Source: Serratia ureilytica (GTDB lineage: Bacteria > Pseudomonadota > Gammaproteobacteria > Enterobacterales > Enterobacteriaceae). Taken from it: a stretch of 64,000 bases of DNA. The stretch spans positions 248,001 to 312,000 of the forward strand of contig NZ_JABXOF010000002.1 in NCBI RefSeq assembly GCF_013375155.1, written 5' to 3'. Positions within the stretch are counted from its first letter, which is position 1, and each line of letters begins with the position of its first letter. The notes under the pieces were generated by a model, which was not told the origin of the DNA, made no database searches, and worked only from the letters and a program-made list of their open reading frames with translations. Positions 8,653-18,036 of the stretch are shown piece after piece. The position numbers were made by a program, and so were the translations under genes.

Positions 8653-9351
8653 TCAGACCGGTAATTCGGACGCGACGCGCCAGCGAACGGCACTCACGCT
8701 TTTTTCCAGACTGACGCGGCAGACAATACCTTCGATTTCTTTTTGCGCGGCCGGCGTAGCGGTAATTTCCGCGCACACTTCCAATTGCCCCGGGCTCGAA
8801 ATATCGGCGCTGCGCAAGGATTGCAGCCGCAAGGCGACGCCGTTCAGCGCCTGCAGGATCAGGGTGCGCACCAGAATTTCGTCCTGCTCGCCGCAGGTCA
8901 CCTGAATGCGATAGCACAGTTCCAGATCGGTCGCCTGCTGATGCGGCTGCAGATTGATGCGCTGCGCGGCTTCGCGCAGCAGGATATTGGCGCACAGGAT
9001 CACCAGCGTAGCGACCACCGCATCCCAATGCTGGCCCAGGCCGCACAGTACGCCGATCCCCGCCGAACACCACAGCGTGGCGGCGGTATTGAGGCCGCGA
9101 ATATTAAGCCCTTCACGCATGATCACGCCGGCGCCGAGGAAGCCGATACCGGATACGATCTGCGCCGCCACGCGGCCGGCGCTGGCCGGATCGGTGGACA
9201 TGGAGCTGAGAATAAAGACCGCCGCGCCGGTCGCCACCAGCGCATTGGTGCGCAGGCCGGCCATGCGTTGGCGCCACTGGCGTTCGGCGCCAATGACCGC
9301 GCCCAGGCACATCGCCAGCAATAAATTCAAAACGAAAGGAGTCATAGCCAT
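8653..9351 (-). CDS. mgtC: MgtC virulence/Mg2+-stress membrane protein
   Basis: MgtC lowers F1Fo ATP synthase activity and supports growth at low Mg2+ and inside macrophages in Salmonella. This 232-residue protein has the hallmark GAVIGAERQWRQRMAGLRTN block (about residues 18-37), the IVSGIGFLGAGVIM and GLNTAATLWCSAGIG stretches, four to five TM helices in the first 140 residues, and a soluble ACT-like C-terminal domain. It matches true MgtC rather than the shorter SapB-only relatives. The ribosome site is AAGGGGACAGTC. In Salmonella mgtC is followed by mgtB; here it is followed by mgtA. Confidence 0.93.
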   Translation of the reverse strand: MAMTPFVLNLLLAMCLGAVIGAERQWRQRMAGLRTNALVATGAAVFILSSMSTDPASAGRVAAQIVSGIGFLGAGVIMREGLNIRGLNTAATLWCSAGIGVLCGLGQHWDAVVATLVILCANILLREAAQRINLQPHQQATDLELCYRIQVTCGEQDEILVRTLILQALNGVALRLQSLRSADISSPGQLEVCAEITATPAAQKEIEGIVCRVSLEKSVSAVRWRVASELPV

Positions 9352-9578
9352 GACTGTCCCCTTAATTAACCGCAGGAGATAAAATCATGTGCTGTTTAGC
9401 ACACGCGAAATCGCGCTGAAAATAAATCAGCGAATCAGCGTGCTGTGCCTGGAGGGAAAAGGCTGTGGCTGCAGAATACCATAATAACGTCCAACTCAAT
9501 TCACCTGAAACCGTCAGGCATCAGGAAACGTTTCTTATTCGGGTATGCACAGCTCAGAAATAACTGGAGAGGGGTGCT

Positions 9579-9629
9579 GCCCGCCGATAACGGCAAGCAA
9601 CAAATCAGAAGAGAATTGGTCAGCTTGCC
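9579..9629 (-). promoter_or_regulatory. Alternative stem arms in the mgtC 5' leader
   Basis: On the minus strand three segments compete: GGCAAGC (9623-9629), GCTTGCC (9592-9598) and CGGCGGGC (9579-9586). The middle one can pair perfectly with the first, or form GCTTGCCG/CGGCGGGC (with G-U pairs) with a 4-base loop TTAT. This is the A:B or B:C design of leader attenuators, and the Salmonella mgtC leader works this way in response to ATP and proline-tRNA. Short ORFs are present in this leader but none has a good ribosome site, so I do not call a peptide. Confidence 0.5.
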
Positions 9630-9689
9630 TTATTTGTTTTATTACAACTACAACTGTCCAATTGGGTTTCTCCACTGAAATTTTGGCTG

Positions 9690-9746
9690 AGTATAGTGAC
9701 GTCGGGTAATGAAGTAAAGGCTAATTTATTAAACGAAAAATAAACT
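9690..9746 (-). promoter_or_regulatory. PhoP box and promoter of mgtC
   Basis: On the minus strand AGTTTA-N5-CGTTTA (9730-9746) matches the PhoP box, a direct repeat of (T/G)GTTTA with 5-base spacing. Downstream are -35 TTTACT (9713-9718), a 17-base spacer, and -10 TATACT (9690-9695). The box sits 11 bases upstream of the -35, so PhoP would act from an upstream site rather than in place of the -35. RNA would start near 9683, giving a leader of about 330 bases before mgtC. Confidence 0.7.
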
Positions 9747-9852
9747 GGAATACGGCGTTTATATTTCGATGTCACAAATAGAAGATGGCGACATTGGGTG
9801 ACACTGCGCTTATCGGTAAACTGCCCTCTTTCATCTTCCAAGGACGCCCCTG

Positions 9853-12033
9853 ATGAAACAACGGTTTTCCCCGCTCGCGCTGGCGCTGCTCATCAGTTTT
9901 CCCGCCGAAGCCTTACTGCTGCAGCAAGGCGACGTGCAGTTTGAACTCGACCCTGCCACGCTGCATATCGCCGCAGGCCCGGTGCCGATCAATCTGGCGC
10001 AGCCTGCGCAGCAGGTAACGGATCTTACCGCAACGCCACGACGCGCCAGCTGGCGATGGCCGCAACGCGCAATCAACGTCAGCGCCCGTCTGGAAGGCGG
10101 CGATCTGCGCCTGAGCTTCAGCAGCGATCGGCCGCAAACCCTGAACTGGTATCGTATGCCGCAGGGAGAAACGCTGCTGTTGCCGATCGGCGAAGGCAGC
10201 CGCATCCCGCTGGACAACGCGGTCTGGCGTCATTACCTGACGACGGAAATGACGCCGCTGGATACCAACTGGGATCTGAAACTGCCGCTGTGGAGCCTGC
10301 AACACCAGGGTAAGGTCTACAGCTGGCTGATGTTGACGCCGTTCAGTAACCAGATAGCCTTCGCCACCGCGCAGGAAAAGCTGGCGATGCGCGCCAGCCA
10401 CCAATTCAATCGCTTCAATCAACAACAGGCATTCGAGGTGCTGCTGCACGTCGGCAACGCCCCGCTGTCCGGCGCCCGCCGTTACCGCGACTATCTGCAA
10501 CAAAACGGCCGGTTCAGCAGCCTGCGCGAGAAGATCAAGCAGGCGCCCGAAGGCGAAAAGCTGATCGGCGCTACCCATATCTATCTGTGGGGCGACCAAT
10601 TGCTGGCGGCGGAGGATGTCAAGGATTGGCCGGGATTACTACACTACTTCGCCTCTCCCGCCGCCGAAGCGCTGCGGCAGAAGATGGACGCCGAGAGCAG
10701 AAGCTTGCTGCTGCGGCTGGCGGGAAAAACGCCGGAGGGCTGGCAACAACAGCCCCTGATCGACGGCATCAACCGGGCGTTGACGGCGCAGTTCGCGCTT
10801 GGCGCGACGCCGGATGACGCCGACTTTCTGCAGGCGCAACAGCGCCAGGCCGCCGCAGTGCGGGCGCTGGCGCAACGGGAGCTGGGACGCTGGTTAACCC
10901 CAGCGGACGGTTGGGGGCAAGGGTTGGCCAAACCGTTGATCGACGCGCTGCGCCAGGCCGGTTTGCCGCGCCTGTGGTTGGGCACCGATAACTGGACCGC
11001 CGCCTTCCTGCACCCGCAAGCGGTAGCCGCCGCCAAAGCGGCCGGTTATCTGATCGCCAGCTACGACTCCTACGATACCGCCATCGCACGCGGCGTCAAC
11101 GACAGCTGGCTCACCGCGCAGTTGCCGACGACGCTGCGGGAATCCTGCGCCATCGTGCGTGCAGACGGCAGCAGGAAACCCGGCTTCGGTAAACAGGGTT
11201 ATTACCTCAATCCAGGCTGTGTCCTGCCCTATTCTCAACAGCGCATGCGCGAACTGGTGCAATTGGCCGGGTTGAACAGCCTGTTTCTCGATGTGGACGG
11301 CACCGGCATGGTGTCCGACGACTATCAGCCCGACCACCCAACCGGCGCGGCGCAGATGGCCGAAGCCCGCAACGCCCGGCTCGCCTGGTTCAGCGCCACC
11401 CTTAAGTTGCCGCTGGGCTCAGAGGATGGCAACGCAGTGACCGCGCGCAGCCTGATGTTCGCCCACGGCATGGAAACCTGGGGATTCGGCTGGGGAGATA
11501 AACAGATGAATCAGGATAAATCCTCGCCCTATTATCTCGGCGCTTGGTGGCCCAACGCCCAACCGGCGTTTTTCTTCCGCCCCGCCAAAGTGAAACAGCC
11601 CTACCGTACCGTCGAATTCGATCCGCGTTACCGCCTGCCGCTGTATCAGGCCGTTTTCCACGATGCTATCGTCAGCAGCCACCACTGGAATTACGACAAT
11701 CTGAAGTTCAGCGACGTTCAGACCACCCGCAGCCTGCTCAGCCAGCTGTACAACACCGCGCCGATGTTCCACCTGAGCCGCACCACTCTGGCGGCGCGCT
11801 TACCGGCGATAAAACGCGCCGATGCCGCCTTCCGGCCGCTGCATCAGGCCTTGTGGGATAAAGCGTTAACCGACTTCCGCTGGCTCGATCGGGACGGCTG
11901 GGTGCAACAGACGACGTTCAGCGACGGATCGACCCTGACCGCCAATTTCAGCGCGCAACCTTTCGGCGGCGTGGCGCCCCACAGCGTACGCGCCAAACTG
12001 GCCGACGGCCGCACTCTCGACGTCGCACCTTAG
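9853..12033 (+). CDS. Secreted putative glycoside hydrolase (GH101/DUF5696-like)
   Basis: A 726-residue protein with a signal peptide (cleavage likely after PAEA near residue 20). The N-terminal part looks like a beta-sandwich and the centre like a TIM-barrel glycosidase; SLFLDVDGTGMVSDDY at about residues 475-490 is a good candidate for the catalytic acidic strand end, as in GH101-type and DUF5696 proteins. The substrate cannot be told from sequence. It is transcribed away from the mgtC promoter and is followed by a CoA transferase on the same strand. The family assignment is tentative; a secreted carbohydrate-active enzyme is fairly likely. Confidence 0.5.
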   Translation: MKQRFSPLALALLISFPAEALLLQQGDVQFELDPATLHIAAGPVPINLAQPAQQVTDLTATPRRASWRWPQRAINVSARLEGGDLRLSFSSDRPQTLNWYRMPQGETLLLPIGEGSRIPLDNAVWRHYLTTEMTPLDTNWDLKLPLWSLQHQGKVYSWLMLTPFSNQIAFATAQEKLAMRASHQFNRFNQQQAFEVLLHVGNAPLSGARRYRDYLQQNGRFSSLREKIKQAPEGEKLIGATHIYLWGDQLLAAEDVKDWPGLLHYFASPAAEALRQKMDAESRSLLLRLAGKTPEGWQQQPLIDGINRALTAQFALGATPDDADFLQAQQRQAAAVRALAQRELGRWLTPADGWGQGLAKPLIDALRQAGLPRLWLGTDNWTAAFLHPQAVAAAKAAGYLIASYDSYDTAIARGVNDSWLTAQLPTTLRESCAIVRADGSRKPGFGKQGYYLNPGCVLPYSQQRMRELVQLAGLNSLFLDVDGTGMVSDDYQPDHPTGAAQMAEARNARLAWFSATLKLPLGSEDGNAVTARSLMFAHGMETWGFGWGDKQMNQDKSSPYYLGAWWPNAQPAFFFRPAKVKQPYRTVEFDPRYRLPLYQAVFHDAIVSSHHWNYDNLKFSDVQTTRSLLSQLYNTAPMFHLSRTTLAARLPAIKRADAAFRPLHQALWDKALTDFRWLDRDGWVQQTTFSDGSTLTANFSAQPFGGVAPHSVRAKLADGRTLDVAP

Positions 12034-12094
12034 CAAGGCCGCCGACAGTGGGCTACGCTAGGCTATATTTCCGTTTACCCACAAGGAGCGGCCG

Positions 12095-13480
12095 ATGACT
12101 CCCCTGATCCACACTCTGCTCGACGAGATTTGGCAAAGCCTCGGGCAATGCCCTGCCCCCGCCGATCGCCTCACCGTAAGCGGCACCGGCGCATTGCCTT
12201 CGGCTTTTCCCGTGACCGAATTGGCCACCGCCGCCTGGAGCGCCGCAGGTTTAGCCTGCGCCGAGCTGCTGCGGCGCGAGGGCGCCGCCGCGCAGCAGGT
12301 TTGGGTCGATCAACGCCTGGCCTCGCTTTGGTTCGGCTGGACGCTACGCCCGCTGGGTTGGACGCTGCCCGCCGCCTGGGACGCGCTGGCCGGCGACTAC
12401 GCCACGGCGGACGGCTGGATACGCCTGCATACCAATGCGCCACACCATCGGCGAGCGGTGGAACAGGTGCTGGGCCCGGCATCGAAGAAAGGCGCGCTGG
12501 CGGAACGTGTGCTGGCCTGGAAAAAAAGCGAGCTGGAGGAAGCGGTGATCGCGGCCGGCGGCTGCGCAGCCCAAATGCGTTCGGCGGCCGCGTGGCGACA
12601 ACATATTCAGGGTAAAAGCGTGGCGCTCGAACCGCTGATCCACACCGCATTGCAGCCGGAAGCGCCATCGCCCGGCTGGACGCTACCCGTCGCCCGGCCG
12701 CTGCACGGCGTGCGGGTACTGGACCTGACGCGCATTCTTGCCGGGCCGATCGCCACGCGTTTTCTCGCCGGCTTGGGCGCCGACGTGCTGCGTATCGACC
12801 CTTACGGGTGGGATGAGCCCGGGGTCGAACACGAAGTGATGTTGGGCAAGCGCAGCGCGCGCCTCAATCTGACCAATGCGCGCGATCGCCATACGTTTGA
12901 GCACCTGCTGAGAAACGCCGACGTGATCGTGCACGGCTACCGCGCCGGCGCGCTGGAGAAACTGGGCTATGGCGCGGAGGAAAGGCACGCGCTGGCGCCG
13001 GGCCTGATCGACGTCTGCCTGAATGCCTACGGCTGGAGCGGGCCGTGGCGCACCCGGCGCGGTTTCGACAGTCTGGTGCAGATGAGCTGCGGGCTGGCGG
13101 AGGCGGGCATGGTTTGGCGCAGCGCCAGTTTGCCTGTGCCGCTGCCGGTACAGGCGCTGGATCACGCCACCGGCTATTTGATGGCGGCGGCGGTGCTGAC
13201 CGGTATGACGCAGCGCCTGTACCGCGGCACCGGCTATCGCGCGCGCTTGTCGCTGGCGCGGACGGCGCAGCTGCTGCTGGCGCATCCCTACCCGACGCAT
13301 TATCGGCCGGAACCGCTGACACCGGCCGGAAGCGCCGACGAGAACCCTGAAACGGAACTGACTCACTGGGGGGCCGCGCAACGCCTGCGCGCGCCGTTGA
13401 GTCTGCAGGGCACGGCGCTGCAATGGGCGCTGCCGGCGACCACGCTCGGCACCTCGCAACCGGAATGGCTACGCCGCTAA
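12095..13480 (+). CDS. CaiB/BaiF (family III) CoA transferase
   Basis: The 461-residue protein has the family III CoA-transferase core from about residue 205: GVRVLDLTRILAGPIATRFLAGLGADVLRI-type text, then the VMLGKRSARLNL block and GLIDVCLNAYGWSGPW. About 190 residues precede the core and look like a degenerate second copy of the fold or a lid. These enzymes move CoA between organic acids; the substrate is unknown. The ribosome site is ACAAGGAGCGGCCG. The 3' end overlaps the end of the convergent LysR gene by 4 bases. Confidence 0.8.
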   Translation: MTPLIHTLLDEIWQSLGQCPAPADRLTVSGTGALPSAFPVTELATAAWSAAGLACAELLRREGAAAQQVWVDQRLASLWFGWTLRPLGWTLPAAWDALAGDYATADGWIRLHTNAPHHRRAVEQVLGPASKKGALAERVLAWKKSELEEAVIAAGGCAAQMRSAAAWRQHIQGKSVALEPLIHTALQPEAPSPGWTLPVARPLHGVRVLDLTRILAGPIATRFLAGLGADVLRIDPYGWDEPGVEHEVMLGKRSARLNLTNARDRHTFEHLLRNADVIVHGYRAGALEKLGYGAEERHALAPGLIDVCLNAYGWSGPWRTRRGFDSLVQMSCGLAEAGMVWRSASLPVPLPVQALDHATGYLMAAAVLTGMTQRLYRGTGYRARLSLARTAQLLLAHPYPTHYRPEPLTPAGSADENPETELTHWGAAQRLRAPLSLQGTALQWALPATTLGTSQPEWLRR

Positions 13481-14352
13481 ATCGCCGCCAACTGCTGCTG
13501 AAGCCACTGCAGCAAGCGGGTGACCGCCGGCGTCAACCCGACGGTCTGCGGCCATGCCAGATAAACGTCGTCATCGCTCAGGCGACAGGGCGCGGCCAAG
13601 GCCACCAGCCTCCCCGCGTCGAGAGCATCCTGCACCAGCAGCTTTTTCGCCAACGCGATGCCAAACCCTTGCTCCGCCGCGCGAATCAATAATCCGGCAT
13701 CGTTGAACAACGCCTGTTGCCGCCCGCATAACGGGCGCCCCTGCGCGTTGAACCAGTCGCGCCAGGGACTGACGTCGTGCTCGAGCAACGGAATATCGCC
13801 ACCGTTCTCGAAAGCCGCCCCCCATTCTCGCGCCATATCCGGCGAAGCGACAGGCAACACGTCCCCCGAGGCGATGCGCTGCGCCTGCAGCCCCGCCCAT
13901 TGACCGCTGCCGATGCGGATCGCCGCATCGAACCCCCGCTGCGACAGATCCTGCAGCGCCAGCGACGCATCGATATCCAGCGCAATATCGGCACAGGCCT
14001 CATGAAAAGCCGACAGACGCGGCAGCAGCCAGTAATGGGCAAAAGACGGCAACACGCTGATGCGGAGCGTCTGGCTTGCCGCCGCTCGCCGGGCGCGGGC
14101 GACGCCCTGCTGCAGCGCCTGCAGCGCCGGCTCTACCGCCGCCAGCAACTCTCGCCCGGCGGCATTCAGGCGCACACCGCGCCCGCGCCGTTCAAACAGC
14201 GGAGAGCCGACCGCCTGCTCCAGCAGCTGAATTTGCTGGCTGACCGCGCCGTGCGTCAAATGCACCTGTTGCGCCGCAGCGCGCAAATTTTCCAACCTGG
14301 CGGCGATCGCAAAGGTCGGCAAGACATGCAAGGGAATGCGTTCACTCATCAT
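13477..14352 (-). CDS. LysR-family regulator, GcvA-like
   Basis: The 291-residue protein has a LysR winged helix at residues 5-65 (LPTFAIAARLENLRAAAQQVHLT then GAVSQQIQLLEQAVG) and a periplasmic-binding-like effector domain with LRISVLPSFAHYWLLPRL at about residues 95-115, typical of the GcvA/AmpR branch. It is divergent from the PLP decarboxylase gene, with a 100-bp gap, so that gene is its likely target. The effector is unknown. Its stop overlaps the stop of the CoA transferase gene. Confidence 0.85.
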   Translation of the reverse strand: MMSERIPLHVLPTFAIAARLENLRAAAQQVHLTHGAVSQQIQLLEQAVGSPLFERRGRGVRLNAAGRELLAAVEPALQALQQGVARARRAAASQTLRISVLPSFAHYWLLPRLSAFHEACADIALDIDASLALQDLSQRGFDAAIRIGSGQWAGLQAQRIASGDVLPVASPDMAREWGAAFENGGDIPLLEHDVSPWRDWFNAQGRPLCGRQQALFNDAGLLIRAAEQGFGIALAKKLLVQDALDAGRLVALAAPCRLSDDDVYLAWPQTVGLTPAVTRLLQWLQQQLAAI

Positions 14353-14453
14353 TGGTTAACCAGGCTATCCAAAAAGGTTATTTTTCATCGATTTTGACCG
14401 GCAGGCAAATGTTCTATGTTTACCCCATCATCCCTGACGCTTTCGGAGCCGCC
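14353..14453. promoter_or_regulatory. Divergent LysR/decarboxylase promoter region
   Basis: The gap holds a perfect 10-bp palindrome TGGTTAACCA (14353-14362) next to the LysR start, and a candidate rightward promoter, TTGACC (14394-14399) and TATGTT (14415-14420), with short 15-base spacing. LysR proteins usually bind such gaps. The ribosome site of the decarboxylase is CGGAGCCGCC. Confidence 0.4.
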
Positions 14454-15869
14454 ATGCATCCACGTTTACAACAGGACCTCGCACAGTTTCCGCAGATCCT
14501 CGATCACACCCGCCAACTGGCGGAAGATTTCCTGGCTGGGCTGCAGCAACGCTCGGTCTGCCCACCGCTCGAGCATCAGCAGCTGCAACCGGGCGACGAT
14601 CGGCTCGACGAAAACGGCGAAGGCGCCCTGGCGGCGCTGGAGCGCTTTTGGCAACGTTATCAGGCCGGCATTTCCGCCAGCGCCGGCCCGCGTTATTTCG
14701 GCTTCGTCACCGGCGGCGGCACCCCGGCGGCGGTCGCAGCGGACTGGCTGGTTAGCGTGACAGACCAAAATAGCCTGCTCAGCCATGATACCATCGCAGC
14801 CACGATCGAGCTGGCGGCCGTGACGCAATTGAAATCCCTGCTGGGCCTGCCGGAAACGTTCAGCGGCAGCCTGGTCAGCGGCGCGACCATGGCCAATTTC
14901 ACCGGGCTGGCCATTGGTCGGCAGTGGCTGGGGCAACAGCGCGGCGTGGATATCGCCCAACACGGCCTGGCGGCGCTGGGCCCGATCCGGGTTCTGGGAG
15001 CCAATCCGCATTCTAGCAGCGTGAAGGCGCTCAGCATGCTCGGTATCGGCCGCGAGGCGTTGACGATCGTCGCCAGCCTGCCGGAGTCTGAAGCCATGGA
15101 TATGGCGGCGCTGGAGCGGCAGCTGGCCGCTAGCGCAGGCCAGCCAACGTTGGTACTGGCCAGTGCCGGCACAGTCAATACCGTCGCTTTCGACGATCTG
15201 CCGCAACTGCTGGCGCTGCGAGAGCGTTATCCATTTTGGCTGCATGTCGATGCGGCATTCGGCGGCGTGGCGGCCTGCTCGCCGCTCTACGCCCCAAGGC
15301 TCGAGGGCTGGCAGCATGCCGATTCCATCACCGTCGATGCGCACAAATGGCTGAACGTGCCTTATGACAGCGCGATCCAATTTACCCGCCATCTGGATCT
15401 GCAGATGCAGGTATTTCAGAACCATTCGGCCTACCTGGAAGCACCGACGCTGCGGCCAGACAACTATCTGCATCTGACGCCGGAAAATTCGCGCCGCTTC
15501 CGCGCCCTGCCGCTTTGGCTGACGCTGAAAGCCTATGGCCGCAGCGGCATACGAGATATCGTCGAGCGCAATGTCGAACTGGCGCAGGCGCTGGGAGCGG
15601 CGTTAGCGGCCGAGGACGGTTTCCATCTGTTGGCGCCCGTGAATATGAACGTGGTGTGCTTTGCCCTCAGTCATCCACAGGGCGACAGCGAAGCGGCGCG
15701 CGATCGCTTTCTCGAACGCCTTAGCCGGCATGGGGTGGCGCGTTGCACCCCTACGCGTTATAACGGCCAGCCGGGGATCCGCGCCGCGCTGGTCAACTGG
15801 ATGACGGAGGAACAGGACATTCGCCTGACGCTGGACTCGCTGCGCCATTGCCTGGCGGAGACGGCCTAA
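14454..15869 (+). CDS. Group II PLP-dependent decarboxylase/aminotransferase-like enzyme
   Basis: A 471-residue fold-type I PLP enzyme of the glutamate/aromatic decarboxylase (group II) type. The PLP lysine lies in DSITVDAHKWLNVPYD (about residues 287-302); WLHVDAAFGG (about 262-271) carries the aspartate that contacts the pyridine nitrogen. I chose ATG 14454 because it follows GGAGCC and gives the usual N-terminus; an in-frame start at 14352 would run through the promoter. The substrate is not known. The divergent LysR gene is its likely regulator. Confidence 0.8.
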   Translation: MHPRLQQDLAQFPQILDHTRQLAEDFLAGLQQRSVCPPLEHQQLQPGDDRLDENGEGALAALERFWQRYQAGISASAGPRYFGFVTGGGTPAAVAADWLVSVTDQNSLLSHDTIAATIELAAVTQLKSLLGLPETFSGSLVSGATMANFTGLAIGRQWLGQQRGVDIAQHGLAALGPIRVLGANPHSSSVKALSMLGIGREALTIVASLPESEAMDMAALERQLAASAGQPTLVLASAGTVNTVAFDDLPQLLALRERYPFWLHVDAAFGGVAACSPLYAPRLEGWQHADSITVDAHKWLNVPYDSAIQFTRHLDLQMQVFQNHSAYLEAPTLRPDNYLHLTPENSRRFRALPLWLTLKAYGRSGIRDIVERNVELAQALGAALAAEDGFHLLAPVNMNVVCFALSHPQGDSEAARDRFLERLSRHGVARCTPTRYNGQPGIRAALVNWMTEEQDIRLTLDSLRHCLAETA

Positions 15870-15881
15870 ACGCCTGGCGCG

Positions 15882-16586
15882 TCACCCGGGCTGGAAGGCC
15901 TGCAAACGCCGTTCTTGCCGCCCGTCGTCGCCGATGTTATCCGGCGACAGCCAGGCGGCAAACGCCGAGCGCAGCGCCGGCCATTCTCCATCGATGATCG
16001 ACAGCCAGTCGGTGTCGCGCGTGCGTCCTTTGACGACGACCGCCTGACGGAACGTGCCCTCATAGCGAAAGCCAAAACGCTCGGCGGCCTGACGCGAAGG
16101 CAGATTGAGGCTATCGCATTTCCATTCGCAGCGCCGGTAACCCAGATCGTCAAACAAATGGCGCAGCATCAGGAAAATGGCCTCGCTGCCGAGCGCACTG
16201 CGCTTCATCAGCGGGGACCAGTTGATGGTGCCCAGTTCAGCCGCACCGTTGGCGGGATCGATGCGCAAAAAAGCGCAGGTTCCTACCGCGCGCCCGTTCG
16301 CCTGATCGATCACCACCATCGTGCGCCTGTCGGCGCTGGACGCCAGGGCCTGCAGGTAATGCTGAAAATCCTCGCGCGTCTGCGGCCGCGCCCAAAACAG
16401 ATAGGTCCAGTCGCGGTCGTCCTCGGCGGTTTGATAAGCCCGATAAAGCTCGTCGCCCCAGCGTGCGAGGTTCAGCGGTTCCAGGCGGCAAAACCGCCCT
16501 GACAGTAACGCTTGCCCGGGCATGCCTGCCGGCTGCCAATGAGGGAGGGCATCGCCTATCGGCTGCCCATATTGATTTTGTCTCAC
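15882..16586 (-). CDS. GNAT acetyltransferase, RimJ/RimL type
   Basis: The 234-residue product has the layout of a RimJ/RimL-type N-acetyltransferase: GRFCRLEPLNLARWGDEL near the N-terminus, GTCAFLRIDPANGAAELG, then the acetyl-CoA region around LGSEAIFLMLRHLFDDLGYRR and CDSLNLPSRQAAERFGFRYEG. The target is unknown. I prefer the GTG at 16586, which follows AGGATGTCGCG, over the more distant ATG at 16634. The gene stands alone, convergent with the decarboxylase gene. Confidence 0.8.
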   Translation of the reverse strand: MRQNQYGQPIGDALPHWQPAGMPGQALLSGRFCRLEPLNLARWGDELYRAYQTAEDDRDWTYLFWARPQTREDFQHYLQALASSADRRTMVVIDQANGRAVGTCAFLRIDPANGAAELGTINWSPLMKRSALGSEAIFLMLRHLFDDLGYRRCEWKCDSLNLPSRQAAERFGFRYEGTFRQAVVVKGRTRDTDWLSIIDGEWPALRSAFAAWLSPDNIGDDGRQERRLQAFQPG

Positions 16587-17317
16587 CGCGACATCCTGTT
16601 TTTGAAAGGTGCAAGAGCAAATTAAAACCGGCACGGGTCAGAAACAACTCCGACCTGCCGCCGCCCCTGCCGACCGGCTGGCAAGACGATAGTTTAGAAA
16701 AATCACTCAATCACCGATAAACATTCACACAAATAATTTCATATGAAATAAATATCCACATAACCTATTGTAAAATGGTGATTTATGGCAACAATTAAGC
16801 TACACATTCCAGCAATAATGTTAACTTTTGTTTGTTGTTATGATAAAAACAGAAGCGCTTATCATTAGCGAAAGGTGCCAAGACAATCATAACGCAATGA
16901 TTTTTATGATTAAAAATAGAATAACCTAGAAGCGAGTGCTTTTTGAGCACTTGAAAAGCACGCTAAAAGACTTCAAAAAAAAGACACATGAATTTTTTTT
17001 AAGACTTTTCCTAGCAAACTAAAATTTTGTTTCGTGACATGATGAACAGATTATCAGCAGACAATGCCGGCAGGCGCGGGCGCCAAGCGCGAATCAGGCC
17101 CATCATGCCGACGCCGGGCGAGTAGCGGATCGCTCTGACTTAAGCCAAACTTATAGATTCATGCGATTAATAAGTTTAGTATGAAAATATCATTGAGTGC
17201 CGTCGTGTTTATTGATAGAACACTCGCTACACTGAATTATTGTTCCATTTTGCCTTTCGGCTTTTTAGGCTTTTTCTCATATTACCGCAGTAAAACGGAT
17301 TTAAGTGGGGGTGCGAT
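16587..17317. other. AT-rich non-coding region upstream of rcsA
   Basis: About 730 bases with no convincing gene; short frames here have no ribosome sites. It is much richer in A+T than its surroundings, as often seen where H-NS binds, and H-NS is known to repress rcsA in E. coli. It contains a small perfect hairpin AGTGCT-TTTTG-AGCACT (16935-16951) and an RcsAB box (listed apart). Confidence 0.6.
17000..17013 (+). promoter_or_regulatory. RcsAB box upstream of rcsA
   Basis: TAAGACTTTTCCTA matches the RcsAB consensus TaAGaatatTCctA at 12 of 14 positions. In E. coli and Klebsiella the rcsA promoter carries such a box for autoactivation. The box lies about 305 bases before the rcsA start codon, so either the mRNA leader is long or the box acts from a distance. 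Confidence 0.7.
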
Positions 17318-17947
17318 ATGCCAACGATTATCATGGATTCATGTAGCTATACCAGATTGGGGTTAACCGACTATCTGACTTCGCATGGCGTGAAGAAACG
17401 CCATATTAATGCCATCGAGGACATTGACAGCCTGCATGAAAAATGCAGTAAGTTGAATCCTAGCCTGGTGTTTATTAACGAGGACTGCTTCATCCATGAA
17501 GCAAACGCCACGGAGCGAATAAAACGGGTGATTTCACTGCACCCGGATACGTTATTCTTCATCTTCATGGCTATTACCAATGTACATTTCGACGATTATT
17601 TATATGTTCGCAAGAACGTCATCATATCGTCAAAATCCATCAAACCAGAGACTATGAATCAGCTACTTAGTCATTATCTCGAGAAAAAATCCCTACGGGT
17701 GGAGAAATCCTCTCTGGATCAAACGCCGGTGACGCTGAGCCAAACTGAATCGAACATGTTACGCATGTGGATGTCCGGGCAAGGCACCATCCAGATATCA
17801 GACCAGATGCAAATAAAGGCCAAAACGGTCTCTTCCCACAAGGGAAACATCAAGCGGAAAATAAAAACGCACAACAAGCAGATCATTTACCACGTTGTCC
17901 GTTTGACCGACACATTGACTAGTGGAATATTCGTCAATAGCCGCTGA
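17318..17947 (+). CDS. rcsA: Capsule regulator RcsA (LuxR-type)
   Basis: RcsA is the unstable partner of RcsB; the pair activates capsule genes and represses flagellar genes. The 209-residue protein matches E. coli RcsA along its length: [18 protein letters not shown] at the start, [11 protein letters not shown], and a nearly identical C-terminal LuxR helix-turn-helix (about residues 137-200) with [18 protein letters not shown] followed by [20 protein letters not shown]. It is a Lon substrate in E. coli. The gene order rcsA then dsrB (opposite strand) is as in E. coli. The ribosome site is AGTGGGGGTGCGAT. Confidence 0.96.
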   Translation: MPTIIMDSCSYTRLGLTDYLTSHGVKKRHINAIEDIDSLHEKCSKLNPSLVFINEDCFIHEANATERIKRVISLHPDTLFFIFMAITNVHFDDYLYVRKNVIISSKSIKPETMNQLLSHYLEKKSLRVEKSSLDQTPVTLSQTESNMLRMWMSGQGTIQISDQMQIKAKTVSSHKGNIKRKIKTHNKQIIYHVVRLTDTLTSGIFVNSR

Positions 17948-18036
17948 ACCGTAGAGAACGCCCCCACTTTGTTTACCCATCGTTAAATATCCGGTGATAA
18001 CGTAATCCGGTTCTCAAACGCTGGGATAACCAAAAG

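Noticed and set aside
9352-9683. Short ORFs in the mgtC leader (a GTG-start 46-codon frame and several of 6-15 codons) as mgtM/mgtP equivalents
   Set aside because: None has a convincing ribosome site or the expected proline- or aspartate-rich text, so they are only noted.
9620-9841. A 73-residue minus-strand frame upstream of mgtC as a leader gene
   Set aside because: It spans the PhoP box, -35 and -10, so it is not transcribed as a whole from the mgtC promoter.
17181-17366. A 61-residue frame upstream of rcsA
   Set aside because: It overlaps the rcsA start and lacks a ribosome site; it lies in AT-rich regulatory DNA.
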